This document shows, piece after piece, positions 42,770 to 50,251 of a stretch of 50,251 nt of DNA (its first letter is position 1; every line of letters starts with the position of its first letter). Source of the stretch: Clostridia bacterium (GTDB lineage: Bacteria; Bacillota; Clostridia; Oscillospirales; Acutalibacteraceae); the NCBI GenBank assembly GCA_017465465.1, contig JAFTWE010000030.1, positions 1 to 50,251 on the forward strand. The letters run 5' to 3'. The translations under genes and the position numbers were made by a program. Below the pieces are notes generated by a model that saw nothing but the letters and a program-made list of their open reading frames with translations, was not told the DNA's origin and ran no database searches.

Positions 42770-43720
42770 ATGATAGGAATCGAAAAGCCCAAAATCGAAA
42801 CAGCTGAAGTTTACCCTGACGGTACTTACGGCAGATTTGTAGTTGACCCGCTTGAAAGAGGTTACGGTACAACTCTCGGCAACAGCCTCAGAAGAGTTCT
42901 CCTTTCCTCTCTCCCGGGATACGCTATCACATCTGTTAAAATCGACGGTATTCTTCACGAGTTCTCCACAATTCCCGGCGTTAAAGAAGATGTAACTGAG
43001 ATTGTTCTCAACCTCAAGAGCGTTATTCTTAAAATCCACGGTGAAGGCCCCAAAACTATGTATGTAGATATGAAGGGCGAGGGCGAACTCACAGCGGGTT
43101 GCTTTAAATGTGATTCGGATGTTGAAATTCTCAACCCCGAGCTTCACATTGCTTCCCTTGATTCTGATGCCGATGTTCACATGGAAATTACCTGTGATAA
43201 GGGCAGAGGATATGTGTCAGCAGAAAAGAACAAGCAGGAAATGCAGCCTGTTATCGGCGTAATTGCTGTTGACTCAATTTTTTCACCTGTTTTAAAAGTT
43301 AACTACACAGTTGAAAACACACGTGTTGGTCAAATTACTGACTATGACAAGCTTACACTTGAGGTGTGGACAGACGGTACAATTTCTTCAAAAGAAGCTG
43401 TATCCCTTGGCGCCAAGATCCTCAACGATCACCTCAGTCTCTTCGGTGACCTCTCAGATGAGGCATTTGAAACAGAGATTATGGTTGAAAAGAGCAAGAA
43501 CGGCAAAGAAAAAGTTCTCGAGATGACCATTGAGGAACTTGACCTGTCAGTGCGTTCTTTCAACTGCTTGAAGAGAGCAGGTATTAACACAGTTGAAGAT
43601 TTGATCGGAAAGTCAGAAGACGATATGATGAAGGTTCGTAACCTCGGCAGAAAGTCACTTGATGAAGTTGTTGCAAAGCTTGCTTCATTGGGCTATGACC
43701 TTCGCAGAGATGACGAGTAA
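42770..43720 (+). CDS. rpoA: DNA-directed RNA polymerase alpha subunit
   Basis: This 316-residue subunit assembles RNA polymerase. The N-terminal domain has [20 protein letters not shown] and [17 protein letters not shown]. The C-terminal domain (about 245-316) has [20 protein letters not shown], which contacts UP elements and activators. AAGGAGGG lies before the ATG. The 62-bp gap before rplQ is the longest in the last part of the operon, and no promoter is seen in it. Confidence 0.98.
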   Translation: MIGIEKPKIETAEVYPDGTYGRFVVDPLERGYGTTLGNSLRRVLLSSLPGYAITSVKIDGILHEFSTIPGVKEDVTEIVLNLKSVILKIHGEGPKTMYVDMKGEGELTAGCFKCDSDVEILNPELHIASLDSDADVHMEITCDKGRGYVSAEKNKQEMQPVIGVIAVDSIFSPVLKVNYTVENTRVGQITDYDKLTLEVWTDGTISSKEAVSLGAKILNDHLSLFGDLSDEAFETEIMVEKSKNGKEKVLEMTIEELDLSVRSFNCLKRAGINTVEDLIGKSEDDMMKVRNLGRKSLDEVVAKLASLGYDLRRDDE

Positions 43721-43781
43721 TTTTCGCTGTATTTCGAATTTTTAAGGAATCCAACCTATTAACGGTAAAGGAGTGATTTTA

Positions 43782-44138
43782 ATGCCCGGTTCCAGAAAGC
43801 TTGGTAGAGCAACTGACCATCGTTTGTCAATGCTCAGAGGCATGGTAACTTATCTTTTAGAGAGCGGCAGAATAGAAACCACCGTTACAAGGGCAAAAGA
43901 AGTCCGCGCAATGGCTGAAAAAATGATTACCATTGCTAAAGACGACAGTCTTCACGCAAGAAGACAGGTTTTAGCTTACGTTACAAAAGACGACGTAGTT
44001 AAAAAGCTTTTCAATGAAATTGCCCCCAAATATAAGGACGTTAACGGCGGCTATTGCCGTATCATCAAGACAGGAGCTCGTCGCGGTGACGCTGCAGAAA
44101 TGTGCATCATCGAACTCATCGACCCTGCTAACAAATAA
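43782..44138 (+). CDS. rplQ: 50S ribosomal protein L17
   Basis: This 118-residue protein at the bottom of the 50S contains [20 protein letters not shown] and the C-terminal [15 protein letters not shown]. The ATG at 43782 follows AAAGGAGTG; an ATG at 43773 lies within that region and would add three residues. Last gene of the operon, followed by a terminator. Confidence 0.97.
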   Translation: MPGSRKLGRATDHRLSMLRGMVTYLLESGRIETTVTRAKEVRAMAEKMITIAKDDSLHARRQVLAYVTKDDVVKKLFNEIAPKYKDVNGGYCRIIKTGARRGDAAEMCIIELIDPANK

Positions 44139-44151
44139 GTTAAACCAAAAT

Positions 44152-44177
44152 AAGAGCTACCCGTAAGGGTAGCTCTT
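44152..44177. terminator. Terminator of the S10-spc-alpha operon, bidirectional
   Basis: AAGAGCTACCC (44152-44162) pairs with GGGTAGCTCTT (44167-44177), followed by TTTAGTTT. The convergent glycosyltransferase gene also ends here, and the minus strand has its own T-rich tail. Confidence 0.88.
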
Positions 44178-44182
44178 TTAGT

Positions 44183-45319
44183 TTATCTTAGTATATTCAT
44201 TATATTTTGTGCAACATTTTCCCAAGTGAATTTCTTTGCTTTTTTTATTGCATTTTCAGAATAAGAAGCATACAGGGATTCATTTAAACAGATTTTTGAA
44301 ATCAAATCAGCTAATTCTTTTGGGTCATCCTTGGATATCAACTCACCGTTTATGCCCTCATCTATTATTTCAGGCATTGCACATATCTTTCGACCAATGC
44401 ACGGTAATCCAAAGGTCATCGCCTCAACAAAACTGATACCAAAACAATCAAATCTGGAGGGGAGAACAAATAGGTCACACTTATTCAAGATTTCAATCAG
44501 CTGTTGTTTATTAACAAAGCCGTGGTTAATTACAAATTCATCGTGTTCAAATTCAGTTTTGATTCCGCAAATATGCAAGTAAAACTTTTTATCAGAGTTG
44601 TTATTAAGAATTTCATTGGCTTTAATTGCCAAATCAACACCTTTGCGTTCATAACTTACTCCTGTGAGAACAAGATGAATTTCGTTATTCCCCGCGATGT
44701 TTTTACTTTTTATGTTATCAGGAAGATTAACTCCATGCCAGTTGGCGCCTGCATATACGGCGTGAACCTTTTTGGGGTCAACACCGGTTGTGTTTATCAT
44801 TGAGTCAGCCAACCATTGGCTCATACAAAGAACGCCTTGCGCATTTTGATAAATCTTTCTCACATAATCTGCAGCTCTTTTAACGGACTTAACAGAATTG
44901 TTTTCAGAACCAAAAGGTAAATAGCCGTATTGGTTATAATAATCTAATGCTAAATCGTGTGAAGCATCCGTGTATACATAGTATGGCGGGAGATTGTCGC
45001 TTGGCTGAAAACCACCAAATTCAATCAAAGCATCATAATCGTTTTTGTTGCAATGCTTGCGCAGTATTTTTGAATTCAAAGGATTCATAACCGATGGACC
45101 TAATTTAGATGTTAGTGCTCTGTTTTTTATAGAATTCTTAACATCGCAATGGCTTAGCATATTTATTTTTGTGTTGATTTGGGTGTGATAATCAGACAGC
45201 TTTAATGTTGTTACTTCATTTTCACTAAAATCACTTAATGCTGAGTAAAGACTTAATGGGGTGCCTGACCAGGACAATCTATCTTTAATATCATAAGGCG
45301 CTGCCATACAAATTTTCAT
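44183..45319 (-). CDS. GT4-family glycosyltransferase
   Basis: This 378-residue GT-B enzyme opens KICMAAPYDIKDRLSWSGTP and has the donor-binding C-terminal domain: HLVLTGVSYERKGVDLAIKA, LPSRFDCFGISFVEAMTFGL (with the E/FxE-type retaining motif) and EFIDEGINGELI-like EIIDEGINGELIS. I chose the ATG at 45319, preceded by GGGAGTG; a start at 45364 would overlap the upstream flippase gene. It lies 45 bp after the flippase gene in a two-gene minus-strand operon that converges on rplQ. It may add a sugar to the lipid-linked glycan of the main operon; no direct evidence. Confidence 0.88.
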   Translation of the reverse strand: MKICMAAPYDIKDRLSWSGTPLSLYSALSDFSENEVTTLKLSDYHTQINTKINMLSHCDVKNSIKNRALTSKLGPSVMNPLNSKILRKHCNKNDYDALIEFGGFQPSDNLPPYYVYTDASHDLALDYYNQYGYLPFGSENNSVKSVKRAADYVRKIYQNAQGVLCMSQWLADSMINTTGVDPKKVHAVYAGANWHGVNLPDNIKSKNIAGNNEIHLVLTGVSYERKGVDLAIKANEILNNNSDKKFYLHICGIKTEFEHDEFVINHGFVNKQQLIEILNKCDLFVLPSRFDCFGISFVEAMTFGLPCIGRKICAMPEIIDEGINGELISKDDPKELADLISKICLNESLYASYSENAIKKAKKFTWENVAQNIMNILR

Positions 45320-45364
45320 ATTAACACTCCCAACTTGATATGAAGTAATTATACAGTTATTCAT

Positions 45365-46903
45365 CTATTTTGTAAAGTCTTTTCTAAAAATGAGCCGTTT
45401 AAGCCACTGCATTTCTTCCTTGTCAATAGCTCTGAACAGCCGTAAAACAGAAAAATAAATTATAATCTCAATTAAAACATAAAAAATGGCATTGGTTTTA
45501 AAATTCAAATTAAAACTGAAAATCTTGCCAAAAAATTCACCGCATAGGCAAGAAGTAATGATTCCAAGCAGGGGAACAACCAAATCCTTAAACAGCTCAA
45601 TCGTTACCTCGCTTACAACCGTTAACCGCCTGAAGCTGAGGACAAAATTTATCAGCTCGCTTAAATAAATCACCAATATGTAACCCTTTACTCCCATAAG
45701 CGGTACAAGAAAATACACAAGTGCAACACAGCTTCCCGCATCTATAATATTGTATTTCATATAACTCATTTGCTGGTCAAGCCCCTTGAGCATTCCGTCA
45801 ACAGAGGTATCCATATACATCACAACAACAAGCGGAGCTAAGATTTTTATGTAAAATCCGCAATCACTGTTGCCGTAAAAGGCAAATGAAAGCCGTTGTG
45901 CATTGAAAAACATAATTCCTGCTGTGCCTATTGCAAACAAAAGTGTAAGGTGAAGCACACGGCGGATTATATAGTGAATACGCTTGTACTGCCCCGAAAC
46001 ATAATGGGCCGAAATTTCAGGAACAAGCAGACCTGAAAGCGAAGATATAAGCGCTGAAGGGTAAAGAATAATCGGCAAGGTCATTCCGTGCACAATTCCA
46101 TAGGTTGCAATGGCATTGTCGACTGAACCTCCTGCTTTTTTTAGCCCCTTTGGTATAAGAATATGTTCAACCGTGGTTAAAACGGAGCGCATTTCTGATC
46201 CGATTGCATCCGGCAAAGCAATCCTGAAAAGATTTTTCCATACTTTATTTGAGCTTTTTTCTTTCTCTTTTCTTGAAGTAAAGCAATACACCGAATAGGA
46301 GCTTAACAGTGAAAAAATTTCGGCAAAGCTTATACCGATAACAATCGCTTTGCAAAAATCCTCTGAATTTCCGTTCGAAATTTTGCCGATAAAAAATACA
46401 GTTATCCCGATTTTAAAAAGCTGCTCAAAAAGCTGAACGGAAGTGTACCGCATTATTTTTCCTTCGGAGGTAAAATATCCGTTGAGTGAAGCCGACATTG
46501 AAACAAACGGCAGGCTTATACTCAGAATTTTCAATGACGATATCGCACTTTCATTTTCAATCCATTTTGTAGCTATTAAATCTGAACTGGCAGTTAAAAG
46601 AAAGCCCATTGCCACGCCGCAAAAAGCTCCGTAAAATAGACAACGACTCATAATTTGCCGCTGATTTTGTCTGCCGAGAGCCAAGCTGTCGGCTACAAGT
46701 CGCATAGACGCAAGACGAATTCCTGCCACGGAAAAGGTAATTGCCATTGCATACACAGTTGAAACAAGCTGAAAAAGTCCTATTCCCTCAGCTCCGATGA
46801 TGTTGGTCAGATATACATTAAAGCTCACCGAAACCGTTCTCATCAGAAAGGAGGAGGCGGTGAGCATAATTGTGTTTGCCAAAAGTCGTTTTGCATTGCT
46901 CAT
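45365..46903 (-). CDS. Polysaccharide/lipid-II-type flippase of the SpoVB/MurJ-like MOP family
   Basis: This 512-residue protein has about 14 hydrophobic helices and the MOP-superfamily N-terminus (LLANTIMLTASSFLMRTVS). The motif GAEGIGLFQLVSTVYAMA is characteristic of the SpoVB/stage V branch, and GIRLASMRLVADSLALGR follows. The ATG at 46903 has GGGTGATT upstream; a TTG at 46915 is less likely. It should flip a lipid-linked sugar across the membrane. The main glycan operon lacks a Wzx flippase, so this could be it, but a peptidoglycan or spore-envelope role is equally possible. It is divergent from the secreted hydrolase and first in a two-gene operon. Confidence 0.88.
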   Translation of the reverse strand: MSNAKRLLANTIMLTASSFLMRTVSVSFNVYLTNIIGAEGIGLFQLVSTVYAMAITFSVAGIRLASMRLVADSLALGRQNQRQIMSRCLFYGAFCGVAMGFLLTASSDLIATKWIENESAISSLKILSISLPFVSMSASLNGYFTSEGKIMRYTSVQLFEQLFKIGITVFFIGKISNGNSEDFCKAIVIGISFAEIFSLLSSYSVYCFTSRKEKEKSSNKVWKNLFRIALPDAIGSEMRSVLTTVEHILIPKGLKKAGGSVDNAIATYGIVHGMTLPIILYPSALISSLSGLLVPEISAHYVSGQYKRIHYIIRRVLHLTLLFAIGTAGIMFFNAQRLSFAFYGNSDCGFYIKILAPLVVVMYMDTSVDGMLKGLDQQMSYMKYNIIDAGSCVALVYFLVPLMGVKGYILVIYLSELINFVLSFRRLTVVSEVTIELFKDLVVPLLGIITSCLCGEFFGKIFSFNLNFKTNAIFYVLIEIIIYFSVLRLFRAIDKEEMQWLKRLIFRKDFTK

Positions 46904-46956
46904 ATAATCACCCAAACTATGTTTATGAAAAAATAAGCAAAAGCAGAATATCGTTG

Positions 46957-46985
46957 TTGTAATAAAATAAATTTTGTGTTAAAAT
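46957..46985 (+). promoter_or_regulatory. Promoter for the secreted alpha/beta hydrolase
   Basis: TTGTAA (46957-46962), a 17-bp spacer and TAAAAT (46980-46985), just ahead of AGAGGTGAGG and the ATG at 47004. The region is shared with the divergent flippase gene. Confidence 0.6.
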
Positions 46986-47003
46986 CACATAGAGGTGAGG
47001 TTA

Positions 47004-48458
47004 ATGAAAAAAATTCTGAGCTTTGTTTTAGCTTTGATTTTAACAGTTTCATCAGTAACGGTGGCTTTTGCACAAAATGACAACTATACCCCCGTAATTC
47101 ATGTTACGGGCATGGCAAACACCGACCTTGTTTTAGACAGAGGTCTTGAAACCGAAAAGCAGGTTTTCGGCGCTGAAGAAGAGGATATGAACACAATGAT
47201 TAAAAATCTTATTGCTCCTGCAATTTTCTTTCTTCTCGGCGGCAGTGAAGAGCGCTTTGCCAAATCGCTTGTTAAGCATGTTACCCCTGTTTTTGAATAC
47301 ATAAAATACAATGAAGACGGCACATCTGCTTATAATGTTACCATTGAAAAGGACCTTACAGTGAAATACGGTGTCAGCTCATTTATTTATGACTGGCGAG
47401 CCGACCCAATGATAGTTGCTGATGAGCTTAAGCAGTTTGTAGATGATGTTAAGGCTTTTTATAACAGCGAAAAAGTAATACTTATTGCTGAAAGTATGGG
47501 CGGAGTTATGACATCAGCCTATATTTATAAATACGGTTATTCTGACCTTGAAGGTGTAATTTACCGTTCAACTGCAATGTACGGACTTACTCTTATCGGT
47601 GAGCTTTATACCGGAAGGTTTGATTTGTCTGCAAAAGAGATTGGCTTTTATCTCAATAATTTTATGTTGAGCGAAGCTTCTCAGCAGATAATTCTCCGCA
47701 ATGTTATAAACACATTGGGTGTATTTTTGGTAAATCCTCTTGTCAATAAGCTGGACCGCTTCTTTGAGAATCAGAGCGATTATATCTATAATGAATTTTT
47801 AATAGATATTTTCGGTTATCTGCCCGGACTTTGGAGCTTTGTTCCGGATGAATATTACGAAGAAGCCAAGGAATTTATGCTTGATGAAACCGTGAACGCT
47901 GAGCTTATTAAAAAAATTGATGTTTATCACTATGAAGTCAGACCGTCCATAAACCACACCATTAAGGCAATGGAGGCAGACGGGGTAACAGTTGCATTTA
48001 TCTCTCACTACGGCTTCAGCGCACTCCCTGCAACCGAAAATAAGAGCTATATGTCAGACGCCCTGATTGATACCAAATTCACATCAGGCGGTGCAACCTG
48101 CAGTGACTTTAATTCAACTCTCGGAGAAGGATATGTTCAGGCTGTAAAAGACGGACACAACCATATTTCACCTGATAATATGATTGATGCTTCAACTTGC
48201 CTCTTGCCTGAAAAAACCTGGTTTGTCAAAGGAATGCTTCACACCTGGTACAGCGATGATTATGAAGACTTGATTAAGTGGATAATTGACGAAAACGGTG
48301 CGGCAGATATTCATTCAAACCCAAGATTCCCGCAGTTTTTGATGAATAATGAGGATGACGGCACAACCTTGCCGATGACCGAAGAGAATATGGATTTCAA
48401 CAGTGACAAGGTTACATTTGAAATTGTGATTGATTTTGTTAAAAGTATCTTTGAATAA
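47004..48458 (+). CDS. Secreted alpha/beta hydrolase, lipase/acyltransferase-like
   Basis: This 484-residue protein has a classical signal peptide (MKKILSFVLALILTVSSVTV ending in AFA, cleavage about residue 23). The core has an alpha/beta-hydrolase strand (TPVIHVTGMANTDL), a cap region, and the nucleophile elbow IAESMGGVM with S164, an AxSxG variant of the GxSxG motif. Further along are FDWRAD-like YDWRADP, the candidate acid residue region and HNHISPDNMIDAS with a candidate catalytic His. The layout resembles LCAT/PDAT-type acyltransferases and bacterial triacylglycerol lipases; the substrate is unknown. AGAGGTGAGG precedes the ATG; an ATG at 46995 would precede that site. Monocistronic, ends at a hairpin. 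Confidence 0.82.
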   Translation: MKKILSFVLALILTVSSVTVAFAQNDNYTPVIHVTGMANTDLVLDRGLETEKQVFGAEEEDMNTMIKNLIAPAIFFLLGGSEERFAKSLVKHVTPVFEYIKYNEDGTSAYNVTIEKDLTVKYGVSSFIYDWRADPMIVADELKQFVDDVKAFYNSEKVILIAESMGGVMTSAYIYKYGYSDLEGVIYRSTAMYGLTLIGELYTGRFDLSAKEIGFYLNNFMLSEASQQIILRNVINTLGVFLVNPLVNKLDRFFENQSDYIYNEFLIDIFGYLPGLWSFVPDEYYEEAKEFMLDETVNAELIKKIDVYHYEVRPSINHTIKAMEADGVTVAFISHYGFSALPATENKSYMSDALIDTKFTSGGATCSDFNSTLGEGYVQAVKDGHNHISPDNMIDASTCLLPEKTWFVKGMLHTWYSDDYEDLIKWIIDENGAADIHSNPRFPQFLMNNEDDGTTLPMTEENMDFNSDKVTFEIVIDFVKSIFE

Positions 48459-48462
48459 AATT

Positions 48463-48490
48463 AACGGCGGATAGTTACTTATCCGCCGTT
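48463..48490 (+). terminator. Terminator after the hydrolase gene
   Basis: AACGGCGGATA (48463-48473) pairs with TATCCGCCGTT (48480-48490), an 11-bp perfect stem with a 6-base loop, followed by TTATG. It separates the hydrolase from the tRNA region. Confidence 0.78.
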
Positions 48491-48495
48491 TTATG

Positions 48496-48524
48496 TTGAC
48501 AAAAGACCTGAATTTTGATAAAAT
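48496..48524 (+). promoter_or_regulatory. Promoter of the tRNA-Ser region
   Basis: TTGACA (48496-48501), a 17-bp spacer and TAAAAT (48519-48524). The transcript would start near 48531, run through the truncated tRNA copy at 48543, and then reach the intact tRNA-Ser, suggesting the promoter once served a gene at 48543. Confidence 0.72.
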
Positions 48525-48542
48525 ACCATTCGTTGAATATAT

Positions 48543-48584
48543 GGAAGCGTATCGAAGTGGTCATAACGGGACTGACTCGAAATC
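48543..48584 (+). pseudogene. Truncated tRNA-Ser copy, 5' half only
   Basis: The 42 bases align with 48736-48777 of the intact tRNA-Ser with 39 identities, including the unbroken D-arm and anticodon stretch CTGACTCGAAATC. The similarity stops sharply after the anticodon loop. No variable arm, T-arm (GTTCGAATC) or acceptor 3' strand follows, so this cannot be a functional tRNA. The following 150 bp carry no gene and only a UUCG-capped hairpin (48711-48724). Confidence 0.75.
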
Positions 48585-48735
48585 TTCTTCGTCAAACGGA
48601 AGTCAATCTTCCAAAAAGCCTTTAACCGTGCGGGTTTCGGGCATTCCCTTGGTTCTAAAACACGATGAGTTCTAACGAGAATTCTAATACAACTGAATAT
48701 TTGCGTTAATACTCCTTCGGGAGTTTAACATATAC

Positions 48736-48824
48736 GGAGACGTATCGAAGTGGTCATAACGGGGCTGACTCGAAATCAGTTAGGGAGCAATCCCCCGCGA
48801 GTTCGAATCTCGCCGTCTCCGCCA
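48736..48824 (+). tRNA. tRNA-Ser (anticodon CGA), with encoded CCA
   Basis: The acceptor stem GGAGACG/CGTCTCC (48736-48742 with 48814-48820), a G discriminator and a CCA at 48822-48824 are encoded. The anticodon stem-loop GCTGA-CTCGAAA-TCAGT gives anticodon CGA. A long variable arm follows (AGGGAGCAATCCCCC region), as in class II tRNA-Ser, then the T-loop GTTCGAATC. It is preceded by a truncated copy and followed by a strong terminator. Confidence 0.93.
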
Positions 48825-48830
48825 ACGGAA

Positions 48831-48862
48831 CCCTTGAAAACCCAGTGTTTTCAAGGGTTTTC
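48831..48862 (+). terminator. Terminator of the tRNA-Ser transcript
   Basis: CCCTTGAAAAC (48831-48841) pairs with GTTTTCAAGGG (48847-48857), followed by TTTTC, immediately after the CCA end. Such a sequence directly after a tRNA is also typical of integrase attachment contexts. Confidence 0.8.
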
Positions 48863-49143
48863 TGTATCTTTGAGATTTTTCTTTGCGGTGTTTTTTATGG
48901 TTGTAGCCGTATTTTTTCGCACATTTTACGCTTGTAAATCCTGCTTGGAATTAGAACAAAAAAGCCCTGAGACCGCATAAAATAAGGCTTTTTTCAAGGT
49001 GGCTCATTGCAGGCCGTTAGAATCATTTTTATCGGCAAACATTTTCGGCATTTTTAAAAGTACCGGTTGAAGCATACTTGATTAATAATCTTTTATGTTC
49101 TGTGGGGGTTGGGATTCAAATACGGCAGAAAACAAAAAATGCT
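48863..49143. other. Non-coding spacer with one bidirectional hairpin
   Basis: No gene is visible. AAAAAAGCC (48958-48966) pairs with GGCTTTTTT (48986-48994) and has T-tracts on both strands. The border between chromosome and the decayed element probably lies in this spacer, but I could not identify an attachment repeat. Confidence 0.5.
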
Positions 49144-49169
49144 GCCCCACCGATTTTTCTCGGTGGGGC
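49144..49169 (-). terminator. Terminator after the excisionase-like gene
   Basis: GCCCCACCGA (49144-49153) pairs with TCGGTGGGGC (49160-49169). On the minus strand the stem is followed by AGCATTTTTTG, so it ends transcription of the HTH gene. Confidence 0.82.
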
Positions 49170-49174
49170 TTGGT

Positions 49175-49774
49175 TTATGCATCATCATTCTTCATTTTTC
49201 TTTTGCGGCGGCGTTGTTCGTTTTCACGCTCTCTGCGTTGTATGTATTTAAATTCTCGGATGAGTTCTTTATATCGGTCGGTGCGTGGGTTGGAGAGCTT
49301 TTGCGGTGATGCCATATAGCATATAAATTCTTCCTTCACGCAGTATTGGGTACTGCCGATTTTTACACCGTGCAAGGTATGTTCTCTTATCAGTTCGTGT
49401 ATGCGCTGTGGATTATGTCCGACAAGTTCCGCCGCCGTCTGCGTGGGCAGAGCTTCGGGTAGCTCTGCCCACAGCACCTCCAACCATAGTCTGAAGGCTT
49501 CGCAGTTTTCTTCGGTGGCTTCGAGCATCGGGCGCGGATGCCATTCGGTTCGGTTTGAGAACAGACCGTTCAGTTCGGACAGGAATCCCACCTCGGTATC
49601 CATACGGAGTTTGAACATTTCCGCATCCTCTATCAGAACTCGGTACTTATGGGTTGTGTGTCCTGTGTTTTCATGTGGGATATAATTATGATCCATCAGA
49701 TATTTCATCTTCCGTGTGGAGATGTGAAGGTATTGCCTGAGCTGACATCCGCTCATATATTTCTTTTCAGCCAT
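49175..49774 (-). CDS. HTH/excisionase-like DNA-binding protein of an integrative element
   Basis: This 199-residue protein has a helix-turn-helix-like N-terminus (QLRQYLHISTRKMKYLMDHN) and a second at about 113-140 (TQTAAELVGHNPQRIHELIR) resembling an excisionase/MerR-type wing (GSTQYCVKEEFICYM). The C-terminus is highly basic (ERENEQRRRKRKMKN). Genes of this kind lie beside the tyrosine integrase in many Clostridial integrative elements. The ATG at 49774 has AAAGGAT upstream. It is downstream of the integrase remnant by 51 bp. The role in excision is inferred from the context. Confidence 0.7.
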   Translation of the reverse strand: MAEKKYMSGCQLRQYLHISTRKMKYLMDHNYIPHENTGHTTHKYRVLIEDAEMFKLRMDTEVGFLSELNGLFSNRTEWHPRPMLEATEENCEAFRLWLEVLWAELPEALPTQTAAELVGHNPQRIHELIREHTLHGVKIGSTQYCVKEEFICYMASPQKLSNPRTDRYKELIREFKYIQRRERENEQRRRKRKMKNDDA

Positions 49775-49825
49775 ATATTAAATCATCCTTTCAGTTAGCA
49801 AAAATGCACCTCTGTCCGAGGTGCA

Positions 49826-50110
49826 TCATTCCTTTGCTTTATTAAAGATATTGCTGATAATATCAGCGCTTTCCTGTTTCTTGGACTTATCAAGGTGAGC
49901 ATAAATATTTGCCGTTGTCGCAAGGTCGGAGTGACCAAGGAAGGCCGACACGTTCAGCAGAGGCACATCCTGATTGATGAGGATGCTTGCGAAGGTGTGT
50001 CGCAGGTCGTGGAAACGAATCTTTCGCAGGTCGTATCTTTCGATAAGGTCTGCGAACCTTTGTGTGACTCTGTTCGGTCTTAGTAGTTCGCCGAGCTGAT
50101 CTACGCAGAT
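49826..50110 (-). pseudogene. Tyrosine integrase, 3' remnant (94 codons)
   Basis: The minus strand encodes the C-terminal catalytic part of a phage-type tyrosine recombinase: RPNRVTQRF, IRFHDLRHTFASIL with the H-x-x-R pair, SAFLGHSDLATTANIYAHLD with the second His and the nucleophile Tyr. The N-terminal arm- and core-binding domains, the first catalytic Arg and the Lys are missing. The frame begins in ICVDQLGELLRPN at 50110, where sequence upstream switches to a different protein. An intact frame from 50173 exists only because an unrelated frame lies upstream. The gene is broken, and the element cannot integrate by this enzyme. Confidence 0.8.
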
Positions 50111-50251
50111 ATTTTTTATCGTTAGGACAAGTGAAGGTGATATATTTTCGCTCGTCCGTCCATGTGATTTCATATCCGCGCTTTTGCATTTCGGATATAA
50201 AATCTTGTTTGCTGCCGCTTTTGTTCATTGCCGAATTGATGTCAGCCATTA
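50111..50251 (-). pseudogene. Conjugative relaxase, internal fragment, joined to integrase remnant
   Basis: The frame running in from the right edge (minus strand) reads ADINSAMNKSGSKQDFISEM, then GYEITWTDERKYITFTCPND, the pattern of MobP/Tn1549-type relaxase C-terminal regions (a WTDERKYIT core). At about 50108-50120 it stops matching and the frame of the integrase begins, so the two genes were joined by deletion. The rest of the relaxase lies beyond the window, and the downstream frame from this point (reading YLRRSARR) is out-of-frame junk. Family match is by recollection. Confidence 0.65.

Noticed and set aside
48543..48630. Second functional tRNA-Ser
   Set aside because: The 3' half, including T-arm and acceptor strand, is absent, so it cannot fold as a tRNA.
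48493..48675. Plus-strand frame across the truncated tRNA copy
   Set aside because: It reads through promoter and tRNA sequence, has no ribosome binding site and low-complexity Ser-rich content.
50173..50251. An intact integrase starting at an ATG at 50173
   Set aside because: The first 20 or so residues of that frame are out of frame with the relaxase fragment and do not match an integrase; the real homology begins at 50110.

Overview
The window looks like chromosome of a low-to-moderate GC Firmicute of class Clostridia, probably a gut member of the Oscillospirales/Ruminococcaceae (inference). The evidence is a Gram-positive-type S10-spc-alpha ribosomal operon with zinc-binding S14, S4, L36 and adenylate kinase, strong GGAGG ribosome binding sites, frequent GTG/TTG starts, a SpoVB-family flippase, pectin-type glycoside hydrolases, and pieces of the integrative elements common in gut Clostridia.

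Layout. (1) 1-7250 is mobile-element territory: the start of a primase-like gene running off the left edge, a long non-coding stretch with a 36-bp palindrome, a promoter-plus-terminator RNA unit on the minus strand (about 804-1038), then a response regulator, histidine kinase, ABC ATPase and large FtsX-type permease cassette, and a minus-strand pair (DUF6809-like and TnpV-like). (2) 7422-15038 holds a GH78-type rhamnosidase, a flavodoxin-fold protein, a lipoprotein, a GNAT acetyltransferase, a GH28-like beta-helix protein with a long leader, and a small hypothetical. (3) 15206-28474 is an exopolysaccharide/glycan operon: FlaA1/CapD dehydratase, initiating sugar-phosphate transferase, GT4, EpsG-type polymerase, GT2, pyruvyl transferase, a MITE-like repeat, GT4, a membrane-anchored GH105, CpsB-type phosphatase, a Wzz/BY-kinase fusion with a Gly/Tyr tail, and a DegT-type aminotransferase. 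(4) 28595-44177 is the S10-spc-alpha operon with secY, adk, map, infA and rpoA, preceded by a consensus promoter and an almost 300-nt structured leader. (5) 44183-46903, on the minus strand, is a flippase-GT4 pair converging on the ribosomal operon. (6) 47004-48458 is a secreted alpha/beta hydrolase. (7) 48496-48862 holds a tRNA promoter, a truncated tRNA-Ser 5' half and an intact tRNA-Ser(CGA). (8) 49144-50251 is the end of a decayed integrative element: an HTH/excisionase-like gene, a 3' integrase remnant, and a relaxase remnant joined directly to it.

How the parts fit. The glycan operon encodes a PglF-PglC-PglE-like route (dehydratase, aminotransferase, phosphosugar transferase) to a lipid-linked amino-sugar, extension by glycosyltransferases, decoration with pyruvate, polymerisation by EpsG and length control by the BY-kinase/CpsB pair. 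The missing flippase may be the SpoVB-like protein on the far side of the ribosomal operon. The sensor-kinase/ABC cassette appears to be a self-contained stress or antimicrobial-peptide response unit: the same 11-bp tandem box precedes both the regulator gene and the transporter genes. The least explained signals are the structured ribosomal leader (28630-28927), the minus-strand RNA unit at 804-1038, the leader at 12847-13015, the duplicated tRNA-Ser half and the 264-bp inverted-repeat element inside the glycan operon.
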